64,000 nt of DNA from Arthrobacter sp. FW306-2-2C-D06B (GCF_021789175.1 NZ_CP084560.1:186001-250000); one strand, 5' to 3'. Shown: positions 6,609 through 15,893, counted from the stretch's first letter. Program-made: numbers and translations. Notes: generated from the sequence alone by a model not told the origin.

Positions 6609-9600
6609 ATGAAGCAGTCCCTTCCAGCCAAGCTACTGGCAATTCTCCTCACCACAACGATTGTCGGCCTTGGCTTGGGCGGCACCCTGCTTTCACCCGC
6701 ATATGCGACGACGCCGGGAACCCCGGGAGTGCCTCAGGCGGGTACGCCGGTTTACACCGAAGACTTCAGCAGTCAGGATGCTTCGGCGGCTGCCATCAAC
6801 ATCCTGAACTACACCGGCGGTGCGGCAGCCGCGTTCTCGACGTACACGGCGGACCCGCAATGGACGCCGGCTGGAAACCAGTGCAACGGCTGGATCATGA
6901 GTTGGACCACGCCCAACCCTCCGGCCTCAGACGCTGGTTGCCAGCGCAACCTCGGCACGACGTGGCCCTCGCTACGGAGCATGGCCCAAGCGCTCGGCGT
7001 AGCGCAGGGGCAGAGCCCGGCGCAAGCACAAACGAATCAGGCTCTGACGGAGTACACGAATGCCTTGAGCGGTTCCATCACAGCCGGCACGGAATTCCGC
7101 ACAGTGAAGACCATTCCCGCGATCGCCGGGCACTACTACGCCGTGTCGGCCTATTTCGCGGCTGTGAACTGTCCTGCCCAGGGCGGCGCCAGTCAACCTC
7201 AGGAGACGTTCAGTCTTCTCGTGAACGGCACTCCGATCGTGCTGAGCTCCGGGCTGAACCCATGCACCAGTTCCACTGACTGGTCGACTCAGGTGACCAA
7301 ATTGCAGTCAGCGGCGTACATGATTCCGACCGGAACGACCGCGAACCTCGGGCTGTCTCTGTACAACGCCCAGACCAGTGGCTCGGGTAACGACGTGGCG
7401 TTCGACCTGCCCCAGATCGTCGACGTGACCCCGCAGTTGGACAAGTCGTTCAGTCCTGCGCTCATTGCCCCCGGCCAGGCCTCCACCGTGACGCTCACCG
7501 TGACCAATACCAGCGACCTGAAGGCGAAGAACGACTGGAGCATCACCGATACGCTGCCCGCCGGCGTCGTGATCGCCCCTAACCCCGCGATCGGCGGAAC
7601 GTGTGCCCAGGTGACCGGTGCCGCATTCGTCAAAACGGGAGCCGCCGGATCGAACACCTTCACGGCCACGGGCGGTGATCTTGCCGTAGGGCAGGCATCC
7701 TGCACCATCACGTTCAATGTGACGGCAGCTGGAGAGGGGACGTATGTCAACGGTCCCGCGAACATCGTGACCAACCTCAACCCGCCCGCGAACGCCACTC
7801 TTACCGTCCGGGCGCCGCGGATCACCTTGACCAAGGCCCTCGGAGCACCGCGTCAGGCGGCAACGGACCAGTTCGCCGTGCAGATCCGCACCGGCGGGGC
7901 GGCAGGCGCGGTGGTTAACAACACGACCAACTCGACCACGACAGGTACGGGATCGTCAGTAACTGCGGGAACCGGCACCACCGGCGCCTACGTGGCCACC
8001 GCTGGAACCGCGTATACCCTGACCGAAGCGGCCGCCGGTACGGCCAACCTTGCGAACTATGCCGGCACCATTACCTGTACGGACTCGTTCAGCCTGCAGA
8101 CCGGTTTGCCCGTCGGTGCAGCGTTCAGCGGTTCGCTGGCCATCACCCCGGTGGCCGGGGCGAACATTACCTGCACCCTGTCAAACACCGCCCAGCCGAT
8201 CATCAACGTAGCCAAGCAGCCCGGCACGGTCACCGGTCCGGATGCGAACGGCAACTTTGTCGCCAACTACACCGTCACCGTGGCCAACACCGGCTCGGTG
8301 GCCGGGACCTACGGCACCCTGGCCGACACTCCGGCGTTCGCCCCGAACCTGGCTGCAACGAGTGCTGCTTGGACGACTACCGGGAGCGGTGCTCCTGCTG
8401 GTGGGTCGTCGTCGACCGCCGGTCCTTACACCCTGGCTCCGGCGGGTTCTGCCATCGGTCCAGGGGTCACGCAGACCTTCAACCTCGCGGTGACGTTCCA
8501 CTACACCAACACCACTCCATTGCCGGCGTGCGCCGGCCCGGGGACAGGTCTGTTCAACTCGGTTGCGTTGCCGGCTGGCCAGGAGCAGGGCCCGACGACG
8601 GACAACTCCGCCTGTGACTCCCTGACGCCCAATCTGGTGGCCTCCAAAAACGTGGATCCGGTGGCCGGGACCATGGTCCAGCCCGGGCAGGTTCTGAGCT
8701 ACTCGCTGTCCTTTGACAACACCACCGGCACCGCCCCGGCTGCAGTCAGTTACACCGACTGGCTCGCGGACGTTCTGGATGCCTCGACTCTCGTAGCCAA
8801 CTCCATCACCACGACGGCCACGAGCGGGACTCCCTTGGTTGTCACGAACAACTCGGGGGCAGCGCCGAGAACCCTGGCCGTCACGGGCACCGTCGCTGCC
8901 GGCGCGAAGAGCGTCGTCACGTATCAGGTGAAGGTCAATAGCGCCGGCAATCTGGGTGATGCTTCGCTCGAGAACTACCTGACACCATCAACCACCATCA
9001 CTCCGCCAACGAGCTGCCCGGCCGGAAGTGCCACCTGCACGGTCAATCCCGTGGGCGTGTGGACCCTGGGCAAGACAGCATCCCCTGCTTCCGGAACCTC
9101 CATCAACCCGGGCGATCCAAGCGCAAACAGGGTGATCACGTATACGGTGACCGCCACCAACTCCACCGCCAATCCCATCACCGGTGTCATCCTCACCGAT
9201 GACCTGAGCCAGGTACTGAACAACGCCACGTTCACCGCCGGGTCCGCGAATCTGACCGTCAATGGCAGTACACCCCTCGCAGTCCCGGATCCGGGTACCG
9301 GCAGCACGTTGGCGACTCCTTCATTCACTCTGCCCGGCAACAGCACGGCAGTGTTGACCTACTCGGTGACGGTCAACGCGAATGCATGGCTCGTCACCGT
9401 GAAGAACGGGGCAACCGGCAACGGGATCGTCCCTCCGGCACGATGCGTCACCGGAGGCTCGGCGCCACTTGACCCTGCATGTTTCACCACGAATCCGACT
9501 ACCGGCCACCTGTTCGTGCAAAAGGCAGGACCCGGGACAACCCAGGGTTCCACCGTCCCGCTGACCGGCTCGACCTTTGAGATCCACAACGATGCTGCAG

Positions 9601-9992
9601 GGCAAATGGGTCCCACCGTCGTCGGAGTGAACAGCCCAGTATCGGGGTCACCCGGACTGGTCGAGGTCAGGAATTTGCTTCCTGGGACCTACTGGCTGCT
9701 CGAAACCAAAGCCCCGGTCGGCTACTCGCTTCTGGCCACCCCCGTGAAGTTCACCATTGCGCCGAACGGCAGCATCGCCTTGGACCCGGCCACCGCAGGA
9801 ACGTCAGTAACAGCAAACAACCGGACCATCACTGTTCTGGATATGGCGTCCGTCAAGCTTCCATTCGCCGGTGGGCCAGGCACTGCCGGCATCTTCGGCG
9901 GAACGGTTCTCGGGATCCTCGCGCTCATGACTTCCCTCGCCCTCATCGTCTTCAGGCGAGCGAACAAGACCCCACAAACCCAAACTCCTTAG
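6609..9992 (+). CDS. large surface adhesin / putative pilus tip protein, LPFAG signal
   Basis: The chosen start (MKQSLPAK) has AAGAAAG just upstream and gives a clear signal peptide ending near SPAYA; a start at 6576 would add 11 residues. The 1127-residue product has an N-terminal domain of about 36-268 with four or more cysteines (likely the adhesive head). About five DUF11-like beta-sandwich repeats follow (roughly 270-402, 403-530, 531-677, 680-815, 816-964), each opening with a strand such as LDKSFSPALIAPGQ or ASKNVDPVAG. A SpaA-like domain comes last, with E box YWLLETKAP. The cell-wall sorting region is LPFAG (1084-1088), a hydrophobic helix and an RRANK tail. Position before a major pilin and class C sortase supports a tip or minor pilin role. 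LPxAG rather than LPxTG is unusual. Confidence 0.8.
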   Translation: MKQSLPAKLLAILLTTTIVGLGLGGTLLSPAYATTPGTPGVPQAGTPVYTEDFSSQDASAAAINILNYTGGAAAAFSTYTADPQWTPAGNQCNGWIMSWTTPNPPASDAGCQRNLGTTWPSLRSMAQALGVAQGQSPAQAQTNQALTEYTNALSGSITAGTEFRTVKTIPAIAGHYYAVSAYFAAVNCPAQGGASQPQETFSLLVNGTPIVLSSGLNPCTSSTDWSTQVTKLQSAAYMIPTGTTANLGLSLYNAQTSGSGNDVAFDLPQIVDVTPQLDKSFSPALIAPGQASTVTLTVTNTSDLKAKNDWSITDTLPAGVVIAPNPAIGGTCAQVTGAAFVKTGAAGSNTFTATGGDLAVGQASCTITFNVTAAGEGTYVNGPANIVTNLNPPANATLTVRAPRITLTKALGAPRQAATDQFAVQIRTGGAAGAVVNNTTNSTTTGTGSSVTAGTGTTGAYVATAGTAYTLTEAAAGTANLANYAGTITCTDSFSLQTGLPVGAAFSGSLAITPVAGANITCTLSNTAQPIINVAKQPGTVTGPDANGNFVANYTVTVANTGSVAGTYGTLADTPAFAPNLAATSAAWTTTGSGAPAGGSSSTAGPYTLAPAGSAIGPGVTQTFNLAVTFHYTNTTPLPACAGPGTGLFNSVALPAGQEQGPTTDNSACDSLTPNLVASKNVDPVAGTMVQPGQVLSYSLSFDNTTGTAPAAVSYTDWLADVLDASTLVANSITTTATSGTPLVVTNNSGAAPRTLAVTGTVAAGAKSVVTYQVKVNSAGNLGDASLENYLTPSTTITPPTSCPAGSATCTVNPVGVWTLGKTASPASGTSINPGDPSANRVITYTVTATNSTANPITGVILTDDLSQVLNNATFTAGSANLTVNGSTPLAVPDPGTGSTLATPSFTLPGNSTAVLTYSVTVNANAWLVTVKNGATGNGIVPPARCVTGGSAPLDPACFTTNPTTGHLFVQKAGPGTTQGSTVPLTGSTFEIHNDAAGQMGPTVVGVNSPVSGSPGLVEVRNLLPGTYWLLETKAPVGYSLLATPVKFTIAPNGSIALDPATAGTSVTANNRTITVLDMASVKLPFAGGPGTAGIFGGTVLGILALMTSLALIVFRRANKTPQTQTP

Positions 9993-10036
9993 CGCAGCTC
10001 CGCGCAAATCAATGGGGGAAACAAGAAAGGAACACG

Positions 10037-11506
10037 ATGAAATCATCGAAGGTGAGGCGCGGCATAAGAGCCTCTCTGGCCGCAATAGCCTCAGCTGGGA
10101 TGCTCGCCCTCGGAGCCGGAGGTGCACACGCGGCGAACACCGCGAACATCGATCCGTCCAAGACAGGTTCGTTGACAATCCATAAGTACGAGAAGCCGGC
10201 GACGCCGACGAACCTGCCCAACGATGGAACGGCACTGACCCCGGCCCAGACCGCGGCACTGACCCCGATGGCCGGGGTGACGTTCACGGTGCAGAAGGTC
10301 AACAACATTGACCTGACGACCAACGCCGGCTGGACTGCCGCGGCAGCCTTGACGCCGGCCCAGGCCGCGGCGCAGGCGGCCACCCCGGGCTCCACGACCA
10401 CGACGGACGCGAGCGGAACGGCGAGCCTGGGGAACCTTCCGCTGGGCCTGTATCTGGTGACGGAGACCGGCTATCCTGCCGGTATCACTCCCTCGGCCCC
10501 GTTCCTGGTGACCCTTCCAATGACGGACCCCGCGGGCGGGAACGGCTGGCTGTATGACGTGAACGTCTACCCCAAGAACGCCGTGACTACAGCGACGAAG
10601 ACCGTGAACGACGCCTCCGCGATCAAGCTCGGTGACGCGGTAACGTGGACCATCACGTCCGACATTCCCAACGTCAACCCGATCGATGGGTACCGGATTG
10701 TCGATAAGCTCGATTCGAAGCTGAGCTACACCAGCTCGACAGTTGCGCTTTCGAACAACGCGGCACTGGTGTTGAACACCGATTACACGGTCGCGTTCGA
10801 TACGGCCACGAATACCCTCACGGTCGACTTCACCGCCACCGGCCGGGCCGTGCTCGCGGCCAACCCCACGGCCAAGGTCCTGGTCACAGTGAACACCACC
10901 GTCAGTACGGTCGGTGAGATCGCGAACACGGCTCTTGTCTACCCGAACGCGGCCAGCTTCGCCATCACTCCGGGCCAGCCCAACGGTCCGGTCGTCACTC
11001 CTCCAGTTATTACCAAGTGGGGCGACATCGTGCTGCACAAGAAGGATTCCCAGAGCTCCGCGGCCCTGGCCGGCGCCGTGTTCTCGGTCTACCCGACCCA
11101 GGCCGACGCCCTGGCCGGCACGAACGCGATCAGCGTCGGAGGGGTCAGTTCCTGGACCACCGATGCCAGCGGCAACCTGGTGATCTCCGGACTGCGCTAC
11201 TCCAACTGGGCCAACGGGGCAACAGTGACCCCGGGCCAGCCCGGCTACCAGAGCTACTGGCTTGTGGAGACCAAGGCCCCGTCCGGCTACGAGCTGCTCG
11301 CCCAGCCGGTCGAGACCACGGTCACCAGCAACGACCCGTCAGTGGTCACAGTGACGATCAACAACGTCCCGCATAACGCCGGGTTCCAGCTGCCCCTCAC
11401 CGGTGGTGTGGGAACCTGGGCCCTGACCGCCGGAGGGATCCTCGTGCTGGCAGGCGCCGGTCTCTTCATGGTCACCGGCCGACGGAAGCGCAACGAGGCA
11501 AAGTAA
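10037..11506 (+). CDS. major pilin of a sortase-assembled pilus (SpaA type)
   Basis: The 489-residue precursor starts 44 bases after the tip gene with AAGAAAGGAACACG before the ATG. It has a signal peptide (cleavage near AHA-ANTAN). Two isopeptide-type domains follow, with E boxes YLVTETGYP and YWLVETKAP and the pilin motif WLYDVNVYPK (W171 to K180), whose lysine is the expected polymerisation nucleophile. LPLTG at 452-456, a hydrophobic helix and an RRKRNEAK tail complete the sorting signal. These features match backbone pilins of Corynebacterium and Actinomyces. Sortase C would join the Thr of one subunit to the Lys of the next. The mature region closely matches the C-terminal half of the sigma fusion at 3743. 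Confidence 0.9.
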   Translation: MKSSKVRRGIRASLAAIASAGMLALGAGGAHAANTANIDPSKTGSLTIHKYEKPATPTNLPNDGTALTPAQTAALTPMAGVTFTVQKVNNIDLTTNAGWTAAAALTPAQAAAQAATPGSTTTTDASGTASLGNLPLGLYLVTETGYPAGITPSAPFLVTLPMTDPAGGNGWLYDVNVYPKNAVTTATKTVNDASAIKLGDAVTWTITSDIPNVNPIDGYRIVDKLDSKLSYTSSTVALSNNAALVLNTDYTVAFDTATNTLTVDFTATGRAVLAANPTAKVLVTVNTTVSTVGEIANTALVYPNAASFAITPGQPNGPVVTPPVITKWGDIVLHKKDSQSSAALAGAVFSVYPTQADALAGTNAISVGGVSSWTTDASGNLVISGLRYSNWANGATVTPGQPGYQSYWLVETKAPSGYELLAQPVETTVTSNDPSVVTVTINNVPHNAGFQLPLTGGVGTWALTAGGILVLAGAGLFMVTGRRKRNEAK

Positions 11507-11539
11507 ACACCCCTCGCTGACCCGCATCCCTTGATGCAG

Positions 11540-11578
11540 GGTATGGGTCATCCACCAGTATGGTGGATGCCCCATACC
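11540..11578 (+). terminator. long hairpin between major pilin and sortase genes
   Basis: GGTATGGG-T-CATCCACC (11540-11556) pairs with GGTGGATG-C-CCCATACC (11562-11578): 16 pairs, one mismatch and a five-base loop. There is no T-run. It sits 34 bases after the pilin stop and 30 bases before the sortase ATG. It may act as an attenuator or 3' stabiliser, giving more pilin than sortase message. Confidence 0.55.
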
Positions 11579-11607
11579 GCTCCCGTCCATCAAAGCAAGA
11601 GGCCCCA

Positions 11608-12567
11608 ATGACCCAAACCCTCAAAGAATTCATGGAGGGTTCCGAACCTGGCCCGGAAGGCCCTCCTCGGCGCCATAGGACGCGGAGACCGGCGGCGGGA
11701 AGCAAGCGCATCCGATCAGGTCTTGCTGACCGCAGGCTTTTCACGATGATGGTCATCGCCGCAATCGGCCTGGGCCTGGTCCTTTACCCCCAGGCAGCTG
11801 ACTGGTTCAGCTCGATATCCCACAGCAGCCAACTTTCCGGCTATGCGCAGGAAGTCGAACAGCTTGAACCCTCGGCCCGGACGAAAGTGTTGGACCGGGC
11901 ACGCGAATACAACTCCCGGATCCCCGGCGGACAACTGCGGGACCCCTACTCCGCCCAGGCCCCGATGCCGGCATTGGAAGGGCAGCTGCGGGATTATCAG
12001 AGCCAGTTGAACGTAGCCAACGACGACGTGGTCGGAAGATTCCGCTACCCGTCCCTGAACATTGATCTGCCGATCTTCCACGGAACCAGCGATGACGTTC
12101 TAGCCAAAGGCGTGGGCCACCTCTACGGCTCCTCCCTTCCCGTAGGCGGCCCGGGCACGCACAGCGTCCTGACATCGCACTCGGGGATTCCGAATGCGGA
12201 ACTCTTCAATCCCCTCCACAGCGCGAAAACGGGTGACATCTTCTCCACCGAAGTCATGGACCACACGTTCCTCTACAAGGTAAACAGGATCGAAGTGGTC
12301 AAACCGGATGACATTTCCTCACTGAAAATCACCGCGGGGGAGGACTCCATCACTTTGGTAACGTGTACCCCCATCGGAGTGAACTCGCACCGGCTCCTAG
12401 TTCACGCATCCCGGATCGCAGACATCCCCAAAGACGCACCGGAACAGAAAACGCTGGCAGGGCGCCAAGCCAACATTGGATTCCCGTACTGGATCGTCTA
12501 CTTCGTGGGAGGCTTGCTGGCCTTCTACCTGGCTTTTCTTGCCTGGAACCGTCGACGAGTCCGATGA
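11608..12567 (+). CDS. srtC: class C (pilus-polymerising) sortase
   Basis: The ATG with AAGAGG five bases upstream is chosen over an earlier in-frame ATG at 11560 that would lie inside the hairpin. The 319-residue protein has an N-terminal membrane segment (about 43-62). A DPY lid motif is at 112-114, as in class C sortases where DPF/DPW covers the active site. The catalytic residues are H191 (LTSHSG), C253 (TLVTCTP) and R262 (NSHRLLV). A second membrane helix ends in RRRVR at the C-terminus, also typical of the class. It should polymerise the LPLTG pilins encoded just upstream. No housekeeping sortase for wall attachment is present in the window. Confidence 0.92.
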   Translation: MTQTLKEFMEGSEPGPEGPPRRHRTRRPAAGSKRIRSGLADRRLFTMMVIAAIGLGLVLYPQAADWFSSISHSSQLSGYAQEVEQLEPSARTKVLDRAREYNSRIPGGQLRDPYSAQAPMPALEGQLRDYQSQLNVANDDVVGRFRYPSLNIDLPIFHGTSDDVLAKGVGHLYGSSLPVGGPGTHSVLTSHSGIPNAELFNPLHSAKTGDIFSTEVMDHTFLYKVNRIEVVKPDDISSLKITAGEDSITLVTCTPIGVNSHRLLVHASRIADIPKDAPEQKTLAGRQANIGFPYWIVYFVGGLLAFYLAFLAWNRRRVR

Positions 12568-12631
12568 ATCCAAAGGCCTGGGGCGTGCAAAGGCCCGGGG
12601 CGCATCTACCCCCAGACAAGGAAGCACCACA

Positions 12632-12841
12632 ATGGCCTCACAATTCAATCTCTACGTTGACGCGGATGCCTGTCTGCGGTTCCAACTTATTACCGGAAAT
12701 GGGGACGTGCTCCTCACCTCCAAGGCATTCAATGACGAGGATGCGGCAATCGCTGCGATCTGGTCAGTGCGCGAGGCCGCGGCCAACGGGCGCATCGTTG
12801 ATCTCACCGGTTCGGTGCCGGATGACCACCCCGCCAGCTAA
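12632..12841 (+). CDS. small DUF1508/YegP-like protein
   Basis: A 69-residue protein with AAGGAAG seven bases before the ATG. The sequence FNLYVDADACLRFQLITGNGDVLLTSKAFNDEDAAIAAI follows the DUF1508 pattern (F.lY.D..g.fRf.L...nG.vi..S..y.....a...I), a compact beta-beta-alpha fold of unknown role. It lies 64 bases after the sortase, and tandem hairpins follow 250 bases later. It may share the pilus transcript, although a functional link is not evident. Confidence 0.7.
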   Translation: MASQFNLYVDADACLRFQLITGNGDVLLTSKAFNDEDAAIAAIWSVREAAANGRIVDLTGSVPDDHPAS

Positions 12842-13092
12842 GTCATGGCCCCTGCATTGGGCCACTTGAGCAAGCCAAATATCGGCCTCGACGGACTTCC
12901 GCAGATATCTCGCGAGGTTCGCGACACGATTCACTCCCCGGCGACACATAGTTAGTGCCTGGCGTACGAGGATGCGAGGCTCCTCGCGGACCTGTTGGGG
13001 GCCGCTACGGAGGCTCCGTTCTCGACGGACCGGAATGCCAGGCCGTGCCCTATGCGGTCGTGCGCCCCCATGCGACTCACGGCCTGGGGCAC

Positions 13093-13118
13093 GTGTAGGG
13101 ATCTAAGGATCCCTACAC
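13093..13118. terminator. perfect hairpin, first of a tandem pair
   Basis: GTGTAGGGATC (13093-13103) and GATCCCTACAC (13108-13118) form an 11-bp stem with the loop TAAG. It lies between convergent genes and is followed two bases later by a second hairpin. There is no T-run, so termination from either side is inferred only from position. Confidence 0.55.
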
Positions 13119-13120
13119 GG

Positions 13121-13152
13121 CGTGCGGCTGGATCTGAGACCCCAGCCGCACG
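13121..13152. terminator. perfect hairpin, second of a tandem pair
   Basis: CGTGCGGCTGG (13121-13131) pairs with CCAGCCGCACG (13142-13152), an 11-bp stem with a ten-base loop. Together with the preceding hairpin it makes a double structure in the convergent gap. Confidence 0.55.
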
Positions 13153-13220
13153 CCACTTCCGTCTCTGCCGTAAGCAAGCCGAATTCCCGCCGCTTCTGTC
13201 CTGCCATTTCAGGCAGGTGC

Positions 13221-13556
13221 CTACTTCTGCGCTTTCTTTTTCTGCCATTGCCATGCGTGCCAGAACAGCAGTGTCGCCAGGATCAGAGCGGCGGCCTGGA
13301 GAAGCGGTGTGGTCATGGTTGTCAGGACGTAAGCCATCGGCATCGTATTTCCCGGACTGGGGGTGTACGGGGTCATTGCCTCATTGATGATCACCATGAT
13401 GGCTATGACGAGCGCCAGCTCCAGCACCCATAGCCCGATGATGAACGGGTTCACCGAGGCCCTCGTAGTCGCTTCAGGGTTCTCCAAGTGATGCTCCAGC
13501 GCATTTCCGTGCTCGTCGATTTCGCGGAATTCAATCCTGGCATGAGCCTCGTCCAT
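13221..13556 (-). CDS. small two-helix membrane protein
   Basis: The start is set at the ATG of MDEAHARIEF, which has GGGGGGAA upstream; a longer frame has no better start. The 111-residue product has an acidic, charged N-terminus (about 38 residues) that should be cytoplasmic. Two hydrophobic helices follow (about 40-60 and 78-98), and it ends in WQWQKKKAQK. No family was recognised. It is divergent from the short-chain dehydrogenase gene and convergent with the pilus locus. Confidence 0.65.
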   Translation of the reverse strand: MDEAHARIEFREIDEHGNALEHHLENPEATTRASVNPFIIGLWVLELALVIAIMVIINEAMTPYTPSPGNTMPMAYVLTTMTTPLLQAAALILATLLFWHAWQWQKKKAQK

Positions 13557-13699
13557 TGTCCGTTCCCCCCGGGTTTGGCGGCCGTTGTCCCGCCCCTCGG
13601 GCTTGTGCGGCTCACTTTTGAGGCACTCTACCGCGAGGGTGGGCAATGCACGAGTACCGCCGTCGAGACGGCACCCGCCACACGGACGGTCAACGGGGC

Positions 13700-13714
13700 T
13701 AGTCTGGGCGCATG
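13700..13714 (+). promoter_or_regulatory. candidate leaderless promoter of the SDR gene
   Basis: TAGTCT at 13700-13705 fits the TAnnnT -10 pattern and ends six bases before the ATG at 13712. There is no Shine-Dalgarno, so the transcript probably begins at or next to the start codon. Confidence 0.4.
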
Positions 13715-14488
13715 ACAACTCGTGCCAACGAACTCACCGCCTTGGTCACCGGGGCTACTGCCGGACTCGGTGCTCAATTCGCCCGCCAACTGGCCCAATC
13801 AGGTCATCACCTCGTCCTCGTGGCCCGCGACGAAGGGCGGTTGCGGACAAGCGCTGAGGTCCTTGAGCGGGACTTCAGTATCTCGGTGGAGGTCCTCCCC
13901 GCGGACTTGACCTCCGACGTCGGGGTTGAGGCCGTCGCGGCCAGGCTGCGTGACGCCTCGCGGCCTGTGGATGTGCTGGTCAACAATGCCGGAATCGGTT
14001 TGCTGGGCTCTTTCGAAAAGAACGATCTGGAAGACGAAAAACGGCATCTGCGGCTTCATGTCCAGACACCCATGGAGCTGTGCCACGCGGCCTTGGAGGT
14101 GATGTTGGCACGCAAGTCGGGCCGGATCATCAACGTCGCGAGCGTTGCGGCGTTCGCGAACCGGGGAAGCTATTCGGCAGCCAAGGCTTGGCAAGTCAGC
14201 TTCAGCCGTTGGGCGAACACTGCCTATGCCGGCAGCGGAGTGAAAGTCACCGCGGTATGCCCGGGCTTCACCCACACGGAATTCCACGATCGCATGGGCA
14301 TGGACAAGTCAGTGGCCCCGCGTTTCCTGTGGCTGAAGGCCGAGCGGGTTGTCCGGGAAGGACTGGAAGACAACGCCAAGGGCAAAGGGGTATCCATCCC
14401 GACGAAACGCTACAAAGCGATCACCGCTGTCATGCGTTTCCTGCCGGCGAAGCTTACGTCGGGTCCGCCCCGGAGGCCTCTGAAATAG
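13712..14488 (+). CDS. short-chain dehydrogenase/reductase
   Basis: The 258-residue protein has the Rossmann nucleotide-binding motif TGATAGLGAQFA near residue 10, the NNAG motif near 92 and the catalytic pair Y-S-A-A-K with a preceding serine (INVASVAAF). The early ARDE segment after the second strand suggests NADP preference. The family reduces or oxidises carbonyl and hydroxyl groups on many substrates, and no neighbour narrows this. It overlaps the convergent FUSC gene tail to tail by 35 bases. Confidence 0.85.
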   Translation: MTTRANELTALVTGATAGLGAQFARQLAQSGHHLVLVARDEGRLRTSAEVLERDFSISVEVLPADLTSDVGVEAVAARLRDASRPVDVLVNNAGIGLLGSFEKNDLEDEKRHLRLHVQTPMELCHAALEVMLARKSGRIINVASVAAFANRGSYSAAKAWQVSFSRWANTAYAGSGVKVTAVCPGFTHTEFHDRMGMDKSVAPRFLWLKAERVVREGLEDNAKGKGVSIPTKRYKAITAVMRFLPAKLTSGPPRRPLK

Positions 14489-15536
14489 ATCTGCGCCGCG
14501 AAGCAAGCCGGGGCACCTGGACCAGCACCGCCACCGCAATCCCGATCACGGCTCCCACGAACGTCTCCACCCCGCGTTCCAGGACGAGCACGCCAGGGTC
14601 CGCGGGCGCAGCCAGTTGGGTCATCAGCAGGATGACCGGGGTGAAGAACACCATCGCCCAGCCGTAGTGCCTGCTCATGAACAGCTCAGTAGGGAACTGG
14701 AAGCCGATCACCAGCAGGGCAAGGATGACGGTGGTTTGCCCTGGGAAATAGTGCAGCGGGGACAGCGGACCTGGAAAGAGCACGACGGCGACAATCGCCA
14801 AGCCGAGGAACGTCCCCACGATGCGGTGGATGCCGCGATGTAGCCGGCTGGGCATATCGGCTCCGGCGAGCGGAACGGCGGCGGCGGCCATGGCCCAGTG
14901 CGGATGCCCGCTGCCCGTGAGCACCCCGCAAGCACCTGCCGCGCCGACGGCGAGCACATACCGGGCCGCGTGAAGCCCGGCTGCCTGGCGTAGCTGAGTG
15001 CTGAATGCCGGAATATCCCGGATGGCGCCACGTTTCCACACCCGGTACCGAAGCCACCCGGCAAAACCGACCATTATCGAGAACGCTGCCGATGCCGCGC
15101 AGATCAGGACCGCGGCAATGAAGGGGATGGTCGCGGGAACGGAAGCGCATGCCCCCAGGGCCAGGATTCCGAAGAACGGGCCGTTGGGCTTGAGCCGTAC
15201 CTTGTCCGAGAACAGCGAGCCCACGCCTGCCAAGAGCGCCTCGACTACTACCAATCCCCATGAATGGATGTGCGAGACGGACAAGAACGTGCCCACCGAG
15301 ACGCCGGCCAAGAGCACGGCAGCGGCTTGCGCTTGGTGCTTGAGCCGCAGTTGGTGTGACTCGGCACGGCCGTACATGCCGGTCAGGGCGCCGAACACGG
15401 CGTAAATGATGAGGTCCGCCCGGCCAACCGCGAGAAGCACAAGCGCCGGCACGGCGACGCTCAGTGCGACGCGGACGGCAGCCAGGTGATCGTTGCTTGC
15501 CGGTGGAACGGTATTGAGCGCACGGAAATGGGCCAT
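14454..15536 (-). CDS. FUSC-family membrane protein (putative aromatic-compound exporter)
   Basis: The ATG of MAHFRALN is chosen; a TTG at 15566 would add ten residues and neither has a clear Shine-Dalgarno. The 360-residue product has two blocks of hydrophobic helices separated by a basic hydrophilic region (RYRVWKRGA). The second block contains the GADMPSRLHRGIHRIVGTFLG stretch typical of fusaric-acid-resistance/aromatic-acid-exporter domains. Such proteins are linked to efflux of aromatic acids. The substrate is unknown and no partner pump subunit is nearby. Confidence 0.75.
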   Translation of the reverse strand: MAHFRALNTVPPASNDHLAAVRVALSVAVPALVLLAVGRADLIIYAVFGALTGMYGRAESHQLRLKHQAQAAAVLLAGVSVGTFLSVSHIHSWGLVVVEALLAGVGSLFSDKVRLKPNGPFFGILALGACASVPATIPFIAAVLICAASAAFSIMVGFAGWLRYRVWKRGAIRDIPAFSTQLRQAAGLHAARYVLAVGAAGACGVLTGSGHPHWAMAAAAVPLAGADMPSRLHRGIHRIVGTFLGLAIVAVVLFPGPLSPLHYFPGQTTVILALLVIGFQFPTELFMSRHYGWAMVFFTPVILLMTQLAAPADPGVLVLERGVETFVGAVIGIAVAVLVQVPRLASRRRSISEASGADPT

Positions 15537-15674
15537 GATTGATCGCAACGGGACACCACCAATCAATTCAGCCGATCATTGAGAAGTTATCAACACCCCA
15601 AGATCCGCGCCATTAGTTGGGTCACAACGTTTCTTTGCGGGTCGCGCTGGCAGTTGTTATTGGTCGTAGCGAGG

Positions 15675-15893
15675 CTAGCGGCATCCCCCGGAATCCCATT
15701 TGTAATCGATCCAAGCGGTGAACCCTTCGCAGCGCTCGAACATCGTGCGGGGCTCGGCGCCGTGTCCCTCGATCCATAGGATGGCTCCGTCCGGGGTGAC
15801 GCCGTCGACGCGACCGGTGCGGACTGTCCTGTCATCCACCCTGATCTGGATCACTTCGCCGAGTAGCGCCACCCAGTCATGCTGGAGGTGCAT
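15675..15893 (-). CDS. small hypothetical protein
   Basis: The frame MHLQHDWVALLGEVIQIRVDDRTVRTGRV... encodes 72 residues rich in beta-strand pattern, with WIEGHG and a C-terminal FTAWIDYKWDSGGCR. No family was recognised. The start is uncertain because AAAAGG abuts the ATG directly and the frame is open further upstream. It follows the sugar isomerase on the same strand after 47 bases and may share its transcript. Confidence 0.5.
   Translation of the reverse strand: MHLQHDWVALLGEVIQIRVDDRTVRTGRVDGVTPDGAILWIEGHGAEPRTMFERCEGFTAWIDYKWDSGGCR

Larger units (their letters stand above)
12842..13220. other. 379-bp convergent intergenic region
   Basis: No supported gene lies between the DUF1508-like gene and the minus-strand membrane protein. 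The only clear structure is the pair of tandem hairpins at 13093-13152. The rest shows no promoter or repeat that I can support. Confidence 0.6.
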
